64,000 nucleotides of DNA, taken from NCBI GenBank assembly GCA_965263105.1, contig CBDHGL010000003.1:3968001-4032000 (forward strand). Direction: 5' to 3'. Shown piece after piece: positions 26,454-34,987 of this stretch; positions within the stretch are counted from its first letter, which is position 1, and the number at the start of each line of letters is the position of its first letter. Source of the DNA: JBCCTX01 sp965263105 (GTDB taxonomy: Bacteria; Bacteroidota; Bacteroidia; J057). The notes under the pieces were generated by a model that worked only from the letters and a program-made list of their open reading frames with translations, did no database searches and was not told the DNA's origin. A program made the translations under genes and the position numbers.

Positions 26454-27523
26454 ATATTATTTCCCGATATTTTGCGATAAATAGAGTTAGTAGCGATAAG
26501 TAGTAAGGTAAACATGTGAAGGGGATGCATAAAGATATGCACCCAAAAGGGTTCTCTGGCGGTCCTATGGGTACAAAAGCGCATCCAAATAATCAAAAAA
26601 AGGCATAGGGTGAGAAGGGAAGGGTTGAGGCTAGGAAGGACCCATAGCCAAAGTAATTGCGTAAGAAAGATATATAATAGTAATACCCCAATATTATTGG
26701 CGAAGCCCGATAAGAGGTTTTTCCCAAATCCTTTTATACCTGAAACATATCCTCGATACATGCGGCAGGAAATATCTTTATTCCCTAAAAAGGTCATTCC
26801 CTTGAGCTGATGGTGTTTGACGGCCTGCATAATGGCAATGTCTTCTACTATTACCTTTTTGACCTTTTGGTGCCATTGAAATTTTCGGTAGAGGGGGCCA
26901 TCAAACAACATAAATTGTCCATTTGCTGCTGCCATTGATGGAAAGGGCATTTTATAAATCCAGTTTAATGGTAAGAGACTGAGTAACAAATAATGCATGA
27001 TAGGAACAACGATCTTTTCTCCAAGGCTAGGCATCAGCTGGGTAGGGAAAATAGACAGCAGAGCCAACTCTCGGAACTTTAACTCTTGAATAGTTTGATT
27101 GGGAAGATTGGGATGGATATAAGCTACATCTGCATCCAGAAACAATAAAAAATCACCTTTAGCCTCCTGCCCCAGTTGGTGGCAGGCCCAATTTTTACCC
27201 AACCAGCCAGTAGGCAAGGGTTTACCTGGAAGGAAGCGAAGATTGGTCCAGGATTGAGCATATTCCTGAAGAATTTCAGCAGTCTGGTCGGAAGAAAAAT
27301 CATCCAATACAATCACTTCTAAATTAGGATAGGTACATACCTGGAGTTGATCCAATAGTCGAGGGAGGTTCTCCTCTTCATTTCGGGCTGGGATTAATAT
27401 AGACAGTAAGGCTTTAGGAGTTTTTTCCTTAGCCTTATAGGCTGGAGGAAAGAAAAGGTTCCAGGTAGCTACCCCTGTTCTTATAACTAGGAACCCTATT
27501 AAACATGCGGTAAGCCAACTCAT
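26423..27523 (-). CDS. family 2 glycosyltransferase, probable carotenoid glucosyltransferase (CruC-like)
   Basis: A 366-residue membrane-anchored GT2 enzyme. One N-terminal helix precedes the GT-A domain, with LLSILIPARNEEENLPRLL, VIVLDDFSSDQTAEIL and the metal-binding LLFLDADVAY; later VEDIAIMQAVK gives the acceptor-site acidic residues. Several C-terminal helices (about 275-350) hold it in the membrane. This layout is that of CruC/CrtQ-type carotenoid glycosyltransferases, and the coupled hydratase gene supplies the hydroxyl it would glycosylate. Other lipid-linked sugar transfer cannot be excluded. Confidence 0.82.
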   Translation of the reverse strand: MSWLTACLIGFLVIRTGVATWNLFFPPAYKAKEKTPKALLSILIPARNEEENLPRLLDQLQVCTYPNLEVIVLDDFSSDQTAEILQEYAQSWTNLRFLPGKPLPTGWLGKNWACHQLGQEAKGDFLLFLDADVAYIHPNLPNQTIQELKFRELALLSIFPTQLMPSLGEKIVVPIMHYLLLSLLPLNWIYKMPFPSMAAANGQFMLFDGPLYRKFQWHQKVKKVIVEDIAIMQAVKHHQLKGMTFLGNKDISCRMYRGYVSGIKGFGKNLLSGFANNIGVLLLYIFLTQLLWLWVLPSLNPSLLTLCLFLIIWMRFCTHRTAREPFWVHIFMHPLHMFTLLLIATNSIYRKISGNNIWKGRNVASA

Positions 27524-27557
27524 GTGTTCATTTTTCCTACTAGCTTCTCAGGTTGAA

Positions 27558-27938
27558 TTAACTGGGAGAAGAGGTCAAACCTTTCTCATTTGCGAGATGT
27601 TCTAGCTGTTGGATCAGAACGTTTGGATTCAACGGAATGTTTAGACAAGCATCCGAATAGTGCTGAAGTTTTTGCGAGAGGTGGCGGTCACTTTCGAGGC
27701 AAATAATACTCGTAGAGGAAGAATCGATTAAGGGGGCAAGCTTCTGGCAGAAATGTGCTTTATTGCCGAAATGTGGTAGGTTATTAATAATGATGAAGTC
27801 AGGATTTTCTACCTTTACCATTCGAAGTGCATTTTCCGGATTAGAAACAGAGAGCACCCTATAATTGTTTTTATCCAGGTGATAGGTAAGAAGATCGATT
27901 ATATCTTCTTCATCGTCAATAAGGAGAACTTTTTTCAT
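27558..27938 (-). CDS. receiver-like pseudodomain protein
   Basis: A 126-residue stand-alone CheY-like domain. The acidic pair is kept (LLIDDEED, D8/D9) but the other switch residues are not: the phospho-acceptor position is Asn (PDFIIINNLP, N52), the Thr position is Glu (IICLES, E82) and the Lys position is Ile (ACLNIPLNP, I101). It therefore probably cannot be phosphorylated normally. It is 34 bp upstream of the glycosyltransferase gene on the same strand, making it the first gene of that carotenoid operon. A phosphorylation-independent regulatory role is possible. Confidence 0.75.
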   Translation of the reverse strand: MKKVLLIDDEEDIIDLLTYHLDKNNYRVLSVSNPENALRMVKVENPDFIIINNLPHFGNKAHFCQKLAPLIDSSSTSIICLESDRHLSQKLQHYSDACLNIPLNPNVLIQQLEHLANEKGLTSSPS

Positions 27939-28027
27939 ATGTGTGCTGACAAAGTGCCAACTTTAATCCCAATCCTATGAAAATCGTATAAATAGGGTTA
28001 AGAAATGCATAGCAATATAAAATTATT

Positions 28028-29974
28028 ATGAAATATATAAAACTGGCTGGAGCATGTTTGAACCAAACTCCCTTAGATTTTCAAGGAAATTTGGAACGAA
28101 TATTAGTTGCTATCTCCAAAGCCAGGGAACTGGGAGTTGAGCTCTTGTGCCTACCAGAGCTTGCAATAAGTGGCTATGGTTGTGAAGATGCCTTTTTTTC
28201 TCAGGATATTTTGGGGCGTTCGCTTGCTAGCCTGGAACTCATAAAGGAACATAGCCAGGGCCTTTCTCTTGCTGTGGGACTGCCATTGGAATTTGAAAAT
28301 TGTCTCTATAATGTAGTCTGCTTTGTTCACGATGGAGAAGTGCTGGGCTTTGTTGCTAAGCAGGAGTTGCCTGGAGATGGAATATACTACGAGCCCCGTT
28401 GGTTCAAGCCTTGGGAGGAAAATCGGGTTGAGGTGTTTGAATGGAAGGGGAAGAGTTACCCTATCGGGGATATATTATTTGAAATAGGAGGGGTAAGGAT
28501 TGGTTTTGAAATTTGTGAGGATGCATGGACAGGGGATCGACCCGCTCAACGGCACTATTTTCACAATGTGGACCTCATTGTAAATCCCTCTGCCTCCAAT
28601 TTTTCCTTTGACAAGAGCAGGGTACGAGAGCGACTTGTTACCGAGGCTTCCCGTGCGTACAATTGTACCTATTTGTATACCAATCTATTGGGTAATGAAG
28701 CGGGAAGAATTATTTATGATGGGGAAATTCTCATCTCTCAGAATGGAGAATTGTTGGGCCGAAACAAGCGTTTTTCTTTTGAAGATGTCGAACTCTTAAC
28801 CGCTGTGGTGGATATAGATGCCACTCATATCCAAAGGCGCAAATCCTTTAATTACCACCCTAGAACTCCGGCCTGTTTGATAAGTATGGAATGGGAGTGG
28901 CAAAACCACGAACAGGAAAAGCACAGCAACTCGGTAGCTCCGATGGAAAGTAAAGAGGAGGAATTCTTAATGGCCGAGACCTTAGCCTTATTTGATTATA
29001 TGCGAAAGAGTCGGAGCAAAGGCTTTGTCCTTTCCTTGTCAGGAGGCGCTGATTCGTCTGCTACTGCGGTTCTTTGTGCCCTCTCCCTTACCCGAGCCAG
29101 GCAAGCTTTGGGAGAAGAATCCTTTTGGGAGAAAATTTCTTATGCCCATATAGATCGGGATAGACCCTTGGTGGAGCAACTATGCACCTATGTGTACCAA
29201 GCCACTCAGAATAGTTCTGAGGAAACCCTGGAGAGCGCTAGAGAACTGGCAAAAGCCTTGGGAGCTCGATTTTTTTCATGGGATGTTCAAGGTCTATATG
29301 AGCAATATACGGGCATCGTCTCTCGATCTCTCGGAAGAGAGTTGAGTTGGGAAAAAGATGATCTTGCTTTACAAAACATTCAGGCAAGGCTCCGTGCACC
29401 TGGGATATGGATGATTGCCAACATTCAGGGGGGCTTATTGGTTACTACCAGTAATAGAAGTGAAGCAGCGGTAGGTTATGCTACCATGGATGGAGACACA
29501 GCAGGAGGCTTGGCTCCCTTGGGCGGCTTGGACAAAGCCAGTTTAATAGAATGGCTTAAATGGGCCCAGATAAATTTGGATATAGAAGCCCTATCCTATG
29601 TGAATGCCCTGACGCCTACAGCGGAATTGCGCCCCACTTCATTTGACCAAAGTGATGAAAAAGACTTGATGCCCTATGATATTTTGGAGCAAATTGAGAA
29701 TTACGCCATTGGCGCCTATCAATCTCCCGTCGAGGTGTTTCGGTCTTTGCGCGGTATAAGACCTGATGAAGAGCTGAAGCAGTATATTCGAAAATTTTTT
29801 CTGTTATGGGCAAGAAATCAATGGAAACGGGAACGCTATGCTCCTTCTTTTCACTTGGATGACAAAAATCTAGATCCCAAAACCTGGTGTAGGTTTCCCA
29901 TCTTGAGTGATGGCTTCCAACAGGGGCTTGTAGAACTAGAAAACTATGTGGCTGAGTCCATAATGAGTCAATGA
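28028..29974 (+). CDS. nadE: glutamine-dependent NAD+ synthetase
   Basis: Amidates nicotinic acid adenine dinucleotide to NAD+ using glutamine-derived ammonia. 648 residues, two domains. The N-terminal nitrilase-like glutaminase has the triad Glu44 (LCLPELAISG), Lys111 (VAKQELPGDG) and Cys163 (GFEICEDAWTG). The C-terminal ATP-PPase synthetase shows LSLSGGADSSATAV and LLVTTSNRSEAAVGY. The ATG at 28028 is the only good start, with a short A/T-rich leader. The next gene, gltA, has its own upstream gap. Confidence 0.97.
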   Translation: MKYIKLAGACLNQTPLDFQGNLERILVAISKARELGVELLCLPELAISGYGCEDAFFSQDILGRSLASLELIKEHSQGLSLAVGLPLEFENCLYNVVCFVHDGEVLGFVAKQELPGDGIYYEPRWFKPWEENRVEVFEWKGKSYPIGDILFEIGGVRIGFEICEDAWTGDRPAQRHYFHNVDLIVNPSASNFSFDKSRVRERLVTEASRAYNCTYLYTNLLGNEAGRIIYDGEILISQNGELLGRNKRFSFEDVELLTAVVDIDATHIQRRKSFNYHPRTPACLISMEWEWQNHEQEKHSNSVAPMESKEEEFLMAETLALFDYMRKSRSKGFVLSLSGGADSSATAVLCALSLTRARQALGEESFWEKISYAHIDRDRPLVEQLCTYVYQATQNSSEETLESARELAKALGARFFSWDVQGLYEQYTGIVSRSLGRELSWEKDDLALQNIQARLRAPGIWMIANIQGGLLVTTSNRSEAAVGYATMDGDTAGGLAPLGGLDKASLIEWLKWAQINLDIEALSYVNALTPTAELRPTSFDQSDEKDLMPYDILEQIENYAIGAYQSPVEVFRSLRGIRPDEELKQYIRKFFLLWARNQWKRERYAPSFHLDDKNLDPKTWCRFPILSDGFQQGLVELENYVAESIMSQ

Positions 29975-30100
29975 CGCTATAGAAATGAATAGAAATTTAG
30001 AATTATTTTTAATTTTTATTTCTGTTATAAAAAGATAACTTTTGCAGGTTAGCCTCGAATTAGAATTATTTCTTAGAATATATAAATACTCATATCCATA

Positions 30101-31390
30101 ATGGCAGATACAAAAGAGCTTCAACAAAGCATTTCTCTTAAGATTGATGAAACAGAAATTGACCTACCAGTGATTTCGGGGTCCTATGATGAAAGGGGAC
30201 TTGACATCAGTAAACTCAGGTCAAAAACGGGCTACATCACCCTCGATCCAGGATTCAAAAATACGGGTTCTACAAAGAGTTCCATTACCTTTATTGATGG
30301 AGAAGCAGGCATTTTGCTCCATAGGGGCTATCCCATTGAGCAATTGGCGAATGATGCAGATTTTCCAGAACTCATTCACTTGGTTCTGAATGAAGATTTG
30401 CCTACCCAAACGGAACTTAGCAAGTTGACCCAAACCCTTCAGCGGTACTACGAGGTTCCTGAATTTATCAAAACGCTCCTGGATAATCTCCCTCAGGATG
30501 CTCACCCCATGGGCACCCTTTCCACCCTACTGTCTTCTTTAACCGGAGCTTATCCCGAAGCCTTAGATTCTTGGACAAATGAAGAAGTTCGTTGGGAGAC
30601 TATGTACCGCCTGCTGGGGCATATGCCTACCTTAGTCGCCTACATTTATCGGCGTTACAAAGGCCTTCCCTATATTGACCCCGATCCAACCTTGGGCTAT
30701 GTAGCAAACTTTATGTACATGATTAGTGGGGAGGTAAATGATAAGATTGTGGAAGCCTTGGACACCTTGTTGATTCTCCATACAGATCACGAACAAAACT
30801 GTTCGGCATCAACTGTGCGTTTGGCGGGATCTTCGCATGTAAATTTATTTGCTGCTATCGCTGCAGGAAATGCTGCACTGTGGGGCCCTCTCCATGGAGG
30901 GGCCAATCAGGCTGTTTTGGAAATGCTTGATAACATACATGCTGATGGAGGTGGCACGGCCAAATACCTGGCTAAGGCTAAAGACAAGAGTGACCCTTTC
31001 CGTTTAATGGGCTTTGGTCATAGGGTATACAAAAACTATGACCCACGTGCCCGAGTGATAAAAAAATATGTTAAGGTGGTGCTGGATCAACTCAATATTT
31101 CTGACCCTGTGTTAGCCATTGCAAGAAGTCTAGAAGAAGAGGCCTTGGAAGATCCTTACTTTGTAGATAGAAAGCTCTTCCCAAATGTAGACTACTACTC
31201 TGGCATCATTTACAAAGCTTTGGGGATACCTGTGGACATGTTTACTGTAATGTTTGCCCTAGGCAGGCTTCCCGGATGGATCGCCCAGTGGAAAGAGATG
31301 CGTGAGGAAAGGGCCCCTATCGGAAGACCTCGTCAAATCTACACAGGTGAAAGACAAAGAGATTTTGTTCCTATTTCTCAACGAGGATAG
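30101..31390 (+). CDS. gltA: citrate synthase
   Basis: Condenses oxaloacetate and acetyl-CoA to citrate as the entry to the TCA cycle. 429 residues, the type II (NADH-regulated) length. Catalytic histidines are in GPLHGGANQ and FGHRVYKNYDPRA; ENCSASTVRLAGSS and GYVANFMYMI are further family motifs. A monocistronic gene, followed by a good terminator at 31412. An imperfect -7 (TAACTTTT) lies at 30036. Confidence 0.97.
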   Translation: MADTKELQQSISLKIDETEIDLPVISGSYDERGLDISKLRSKTGYITLDPGFKNTGSTKSSITFIDGEAGILLHRGYPIEQLANDADFPELIHLVLNEDLPTQTELSKLTQTLQRYYEVPEFIKTLLDNLPQDAHPMGTLSTLLSSLTGAYPEALDSWTNEEVRWETMYRLLGHMPTLVAYIYRRYKGLPYIDPDPTLGYVANFMYMISGEVNDKIVEALDTLLILHTDHEQNCSASTVRLAGSSHVNLFAAIAAGNAALWGPLHGGANQAVLEMLDNIHADGGGTAKYLAKAKDKSDPFRLMGFGHRVYKNYDPRARVIKKYVKVVLDQLNISDPVLAIARSLEEEALEDPYFVDRKLFPNVDYYSGIIYKALGIPVDMFTVMFALGRLPGWIAQWKEMREERAPIGRPRQIYTGERQRDFVPISQRG

Positions 31391-31411
31391 GGCTGTCAAC
31401 TGTAAGCTTAC

Positions 31412-31451
31412 AGGCCGAACTTTCACATATAAGGGTTCGGCCTTATTTTTA
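31412..31451 (+). terminator. intrinsic terminator after gltA
   Basis: Perfect 9-bp stem AGGCCGAAC / GTTCGGCCT (31412-31420 and 31435-31443), 14-nt loop, then TATTTTTA. It lies 22 bp after the citrate synthase stop. Confidence 0.85.
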
Positions 31452-31491
31452 TCCTGGAAAAATTAATGCTGTTTTGCTGTAATATTTAGTG

Positions 31492-31499
31492 TAAATTTG
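31492..31499 (+). promoter_or_regulatory. -7 element of the accA promoter
   Basis: TAAATTTG, an exact TAnnTTTG match. A TTTG at 31473-31476 could be the -33 element but the spacing (15) is shorter than usual. The predicted start near 31506 lies well upstream of the accA ATG at 31564. Confidence 0.55.
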
Positions 31500-31563
31500 T
31501 AACTTATTCTTGGTTGGATTACGGCGTTGCACAAGTATAACCATTCTATTTACATCAGTTTTT

Positions 31564-32571
31564 ATGATTAAAGCAGATGATTTCTTTGATTTTGAACGTC
31601 CCATTTTTGAATTGGAAAAGAAGTTAGAAGATCTGAAGCAACGGAGAGAAACAAGCGGAGAAGGCAATTCGGACGAGATCGAAGAATTTGAAAAGAAAGT
31701 AAATGACTTGAAGGTCATCATATATAGTAATTTGAGCAGGTGGCAACGGGTTCAGATATCTCGCCATCCCGCCCGCCCTTATTCCTTTGATTATATAAAG
31801 GGCATCTGTGAAGAATTTGTAGAGCTTTTTGGAGACAGGCAATACGCAGATGATAAGGCCTTGATTGGTGGACTTGGAAAAATTGATGGGAATCGAGTGA
31901 TGATCATTGGGCAGCAAAAAGGCCGAACTACCAAAGAGCGCCAATACCGGAATTTTGGAATGCCAAATCCCGAGGGATATAGGAAAGCACTTCGCCTCAT
32001 GCGTTTGGCGGAAAAATTTAACCTCCCTGTAATTGCCTTTATCGATACCCCAGGTGCCTATCCAGGCATTGAGGCGGAAGAACGTGGCCAAGGAGAAGCC
32101 ATTGCAAGAAATTTGCTAGAAATGTCGGTTTTAAAGGTTCCCATTATCTGCGTAATTATAGGTGAAGGAGCTTCGGGGGGGGCCTTGGGGATCGGAATTG
32201 GGGACCGAGTTTATATGTTAGAGAATACTTGGTATTCTGTAATTTCCCCAGAATCCTGCTCTAGTATTTTGTGGCGAACTTGGGAAAATAAGGAAAAGGC
32301 CGCAGAAGCATTGAAGCTTACAGCTGAGGATAACCTCTCCTTTGGAATAGTGGATGGGATTATCAAAGAACCTTTAGGAGGGGCACACAAGGAACCTACT
32401 CAAGCTTTTGCCGCTGTCAGGCAGCAACTCTTAGATGATATAGCCTTGCTAGGGGAAATGGATATAGATTCCTTGATTCCGCAAAGAATAGAGAAATTTT
32501 CTCAGATGGGGGTATTTCAGGAAACGGTGGGCGATTCAAGCTCTCTTCCTACAGAGGTGGTAAATTCATGA
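31564..32571 (+). CDS. accA: acetyl-CoA carboxylase, carboxyltransferase subunit alpha
   Basis: Transfers the carboxyl group from biotin carboxyl carrier protein to acetyl-CoA in fatty acid synthesis. 335 residues from the ATG at 31564, which gives the usual start with FFDFERPIFELEKKLEDL. The crotonase-like core has GRTTKERQYRNFGMPNPEGY, FIDTPGAYPGIEAEERGQGE and GEGASGGALGIG. Its stop overlaps the next start (ATGA), coupling it to the putative gldH. Confidence 0.97.
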   Translation: MIKADDFFDFERPIFELEKKLEDLKQRRETSGEGNSDEIEEFEKKVNDLKVIIYSNLSRWQRVQISRHPARPYSFDYIKGICEEFVELFGDRQYADDKALIGGLGKIDGNRVMIIGQQKGRTTKERQYRNFGMPNPEGYRKALRLMRLAEKFNLPVIAFIDTPGAYPGIEAEERGQGEAIARNLLEMSVLKVPIICVIIGEGASGGALGIGIGDRVYMLENTWYSVISPESCSSILWRTWENKEKAAEALKLTAEDNLSFGIVDGIIKEPLGGAHKEPTQAFAAVRQQLLDDIALLGEMDIDSLIPQRIEKFSQMGVFQETVGDSSSLPTEVVNS

Positions 32572-33056
32572 AGAGAGACCTCCTCTTTGCTTCCTCCTTT
32601 TATTTACTCGTATTGATCCTATTTTCTTGCCGAGATGTTGTCCCCCTTTGGAAAGGGCGGGTAGAGCTAGAGAATTTTATTCTGGCCCAGGACAGCTCCG
32701 CTTGCAAAATGGAAATGAGGATTGACTCCCTGGCCCCCATTATGTACGTGGAAATGGAGTTAGAAGTCAAATACGATACCTATACTGGGAGAAACTTCCT
32801 CCCACTGCAAATGGGCTTAGCAGATGCAAATGGATTTATTGAGCCTATTAATCAGGTTCAGATCCCAATTAGAGAAGCGGGGAAGTGGTTGGGACATCCC
32901 TACAAAAAAGATAAAGAATATATCGTTATACATACGGCCATTCCCCGACTCAAAGTTCACCCAGGGGTCTATACCTTATACATCTTTGCTGACAATAAAG
33001 ACCTCTCTTTTTTGCCAGGAATTATGGAGATAGGCGTACGAATTTATCAAATATAG
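32568..33056 (+). CDS. gldH: lipoprotein, probable gliding motility protein GldH
   Basis: A 162-residue lipoprotein (lipobox ILFSC, Cys about residue 21) that couples to accA by an ATGA overlap. Length, all-beta pattern and the C-terminal LPGIMEIGVRIYQI resemble GldH, a lipoprotein of the gliding/T9SS machinery of Bacteroidota; the sequence is divergent, so the name is tentative. A GldB gene elsewhere in the window (47485) supports gliding. Located in the outer-membrane periplasmic leaflet if correct. Confidence 0.5.
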   Translation: MKRDLLFASSFYLLVLILFSCRDVVPLWKGRVELENFILAQDSSACKMEMRIDSLAPIMYVEMELEVKYDTYTGRNFLPLQMGLADANGFIEPINQVQIPIREAGKWLGHPYKKDKEYIVIHTAIPRLKVHPGVYTLYIFADNKDLSFLPGIMEIGVRIYQI

Positions 33057-33129
33057 AGACCTATTTGGGTTCCCCAAACGTATATTTTGCTACCTTTGCA
33101 CCCTATTTTGCAACACATACAAGTAAAGT

Positions 33130-33921
33130 TTGGAACTGCCATTTTATAAGTATCAAGGTACGGGCAATGATTTCATTATCATTGACAACCGCAGGGGGGA
33201 ATACGATGAGCTTCCTCAATCTTCTATCGCCCAATTGTGCGATAGAAGATTGGGGATCGGGGCGGATGGACTAATGTTTCTCAATTCTTCTCCTAGGGTT
33301 GATTTTGCGATGAAGTATTTTAACCGGGATGGGAGGGAAAGTAGCATGTGTGGGAATGGCGGGCGGTGTTTGGTAGCCTTCGCCCATCGAAAGGGGATTC
33401 AGAAAGATATGTATGTATTTGAAGCTATTGATGGCCTACATAGGGCAGAAGTAGTAGACCCCGGTGAGGTTCGCTTAGAAATGAGTCGTCCCAATGGAGC
33501 ACGAGTAATTCGGGAGAATACCTTATGGATAGATACAGGATCCCCGCATTTTGTTCAGTTTAGAGAAGGGGATTGGAAAAATTGGGAGGTCTTCCAAACG
33601 GGACAAAAAATTCGTTACAGTCCGGACTTTGCACCTGGGGGAACCAATGTGAATTTTGTGAAGATCCTTGGACCCAATAAGTTGGCGGTACGGACCTATG
33701 AGCGAGGGGTAGAGGAAGAAACCTTGAGCTGTGGAACGGGAGTTACGGCTGCTGCCTATCTACATTTATTGCGAACAGAGGCAGTAATGGGACGGGTGGA
33801 GATTCAAACCCTCGGTGGGCAGTTGCTCGTTGAGATCCAAAATAGGGGAGGCAAACAGGAGCTTGTCTATCTTCAGGGGCCTGCCACCTTTGTTTATGAG
33901 GGAAGCATCTCCCTTTCTTAA
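33130..33921 (+). CDS. dapF: diaminopimelate epimerase
   Basis: Converts LL- to meso-diaminopimelate for lysine and peptidoglycan synthesis. 263 residues. Start is a TTG at 33130: an in-frame TAA lies two codons upstream and no ATG gives the conserved FYKYQGTGNDFIIIDNR opening. The two catalytic cysteines are C74 in SSMCGNGGRC and C201 in LSCGTGVTAAA. The gap to gmhA is 11 bp, suggesting cotranscription. Confidence 0.96.
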   Translation: MELPFYKYQGTGNDFIIIDNRRGEYDELPQSSIAQLCDRRLGIGADGLMFLNSSPRVDFAMKYFNRDGRESSMCGNGGRCLVAFAHRKGIQKDMYVFEAIDGLHRAEVVDPGEVRLEMSRPNGARVIRENTLWIDTGSPHFVQFREGDWKNWEVFQTGQKIRYSPDFAPGGTNVNFVKILGPNKLAVRTYERGVEEETLSCGTGVTAAAYLHLLRTEAVMGRVEIQTLGGQLLVEIQNRGGKQELVYLQGPATFVYEGSISLS

Positions 33922-33932
33922 AGAAAGATACC

Positions 33933-34529
33933 ATGAATACAAGTGTGATAGTATCTGCAATCGAATCGGGCTTAGAAGAAAATCTACGCCTAGTCCAGAG
34001 TTTTCTTCAAGAAGAGAAAGGAAAAAGCACCTTAGGAGAGGTAAGTGAGAGAATAGCTCAGAGCTTTCAGCAAGGGCAAAAGGTGTTGATCTGTGGGAAT
34101 GGAGGAAGTGCATGTGATGCCATGCACTTTGCGGAAGAGTTTACTGGACGCTTTCGTAAAGCCCGTCAGGCCTTGCCGGTTATCTCTCTTACGGATACGG
34201 GACATCTTACCTGTGTGGCCAATGACATGGGGTTCGAGGAGGTATTTGCAAGAGGGGTAGAGGCTTTTGGTAATAAAGGAGATTGGCTGATCCTGCTTTC
34301 TACGAGTGGAAATTCTCCCAATGTAAACCGGGCCTGGGAAGAGGCTCAGGCCCAGAAGATGAACACCTTGAGCTTATTGGGGAAAAGTGGTGGAGAATTG
34401 GCGGGGAAGGCGGACTATGAAATCATCATCCCCGGTCAAACTGCTGATAGGATACAAGAAATTCACATGTTGCTTCTTCATCTGTTGATAGAGATGGTAG
34501 AGCGTCAACTGTTTCCTGAAAACTATTAA
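33933..34529 (+). CDS. gmhA: SIS-domain phosphoheptose isomerase-like protein
   Basis: A 198-residue protein of the GmhA/SIS family that converts sedoheptulose 7-phosphate to D-glycero-D-manno-heptose 7-phosphate for LPS core heptose. It shows LICGNGGSACDAMHFAEEFTGRF here noted as the ICGNGGSA...HFAEEF core, LLSTSGNSPN and a final EIHMLLLHLLIEMVE that carries the catalytic His. It follows dapF by 11 bp. Other heptose genes are not in the window, so the pathway use is inferred. Confidence 0.88.
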   Translation: MNTSVIVSAIESGLEENLRLVQSFLQEEKGKSTLGEVSERIAQSFQQGQKVLICGNGGSACDAMHFAEEFTGRFRKARQALPVISLTDTGHLTCVANDMGFEEVFARGVEAFGNKGDWLILLSTSGNSPNVNRAWEEAQAQKMNTLSLLGKSGGELAGKADYEIIIPGQTADRIQEIHMLLLHLLIEMVERQLFPENY

Positions 34530-34984
34530 TTTTTGCGAGGAGAATTCCCCTTTCCTGATTTGCGTTGGGTCTTGGTCGCCAGTTGCTCTTCATACCAGGG
34601 GTTAGTCAGCAGAATGGCCAGTTCAACGAACTCAATAAAATCCTCAGGGGGGCTGGAATTTTGGCCATCAAAGATAAATTCTATTCCTGTATCAATCCCC
34701 TCTCCTGTAAGTTGAAGACTCAGAGATTGTTTACTTTCGCTTAGATTGGGAAATTCATACCTACCCACAAACTTCAACCATTCGGGATTGAATGCGTTCA
34801 TCAACTCTTCGAATAAATTCTCTTGGGTTCTACCCATAAATAGGGGGCTAGGAGGGAAAGAGAGGGTTTCATCTCCTAAGCGGCTTAAGTTTCCTGAACG
34901 CATACAGGAAATGGCCAGTAAGTTGCCTTGCTCAGTTGTCCATTTGAGAAAGAGTGCATCGAATGAGGGGCCTGTACCTTCCAA
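34526..34984 (-). CDS. protein of unknown function
   Basis: A 152-residue soluble protein without signal peptide or membrane segment, ending in a basic Lys/Arg/Ser-rich tail (TKTQRKSGKGNSPRKN). Its C-terminal end overlaps that of gmhA by 4 bp on the opposite strand. It begins 4 bp downstream of the same-strand secreted propeller gene. I recognise no family; the compositional tail could be disordered or nucleic-acid binding. Confidence 0.55.
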   Translation of the reverse strand: MEGTGPSFDALFLKWTTEQGNLLAISCMRSGNLSRLGDETLSFPPSPLFMGRTQENLFEELMNAFNPEWLKFVGRYEFPNLSESKQSLSLQLTGEGIDTGIEFIFDGQNSSPPEDFIEFVELAILLTNPWYEEQLATKTQRKSGKGNSPRKN

Positions 34985-34987
34985 AAC

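Noticed and set aside
28028..34529. A single metabolic operon nadE-gltA-accA-dapF-gmhA
   Set aside because: A terminator at 31412 and a separate -7 element at 31492 break the run; only accA-gldH (overlap) and dapF-gmhA (11 bp) look coupled.
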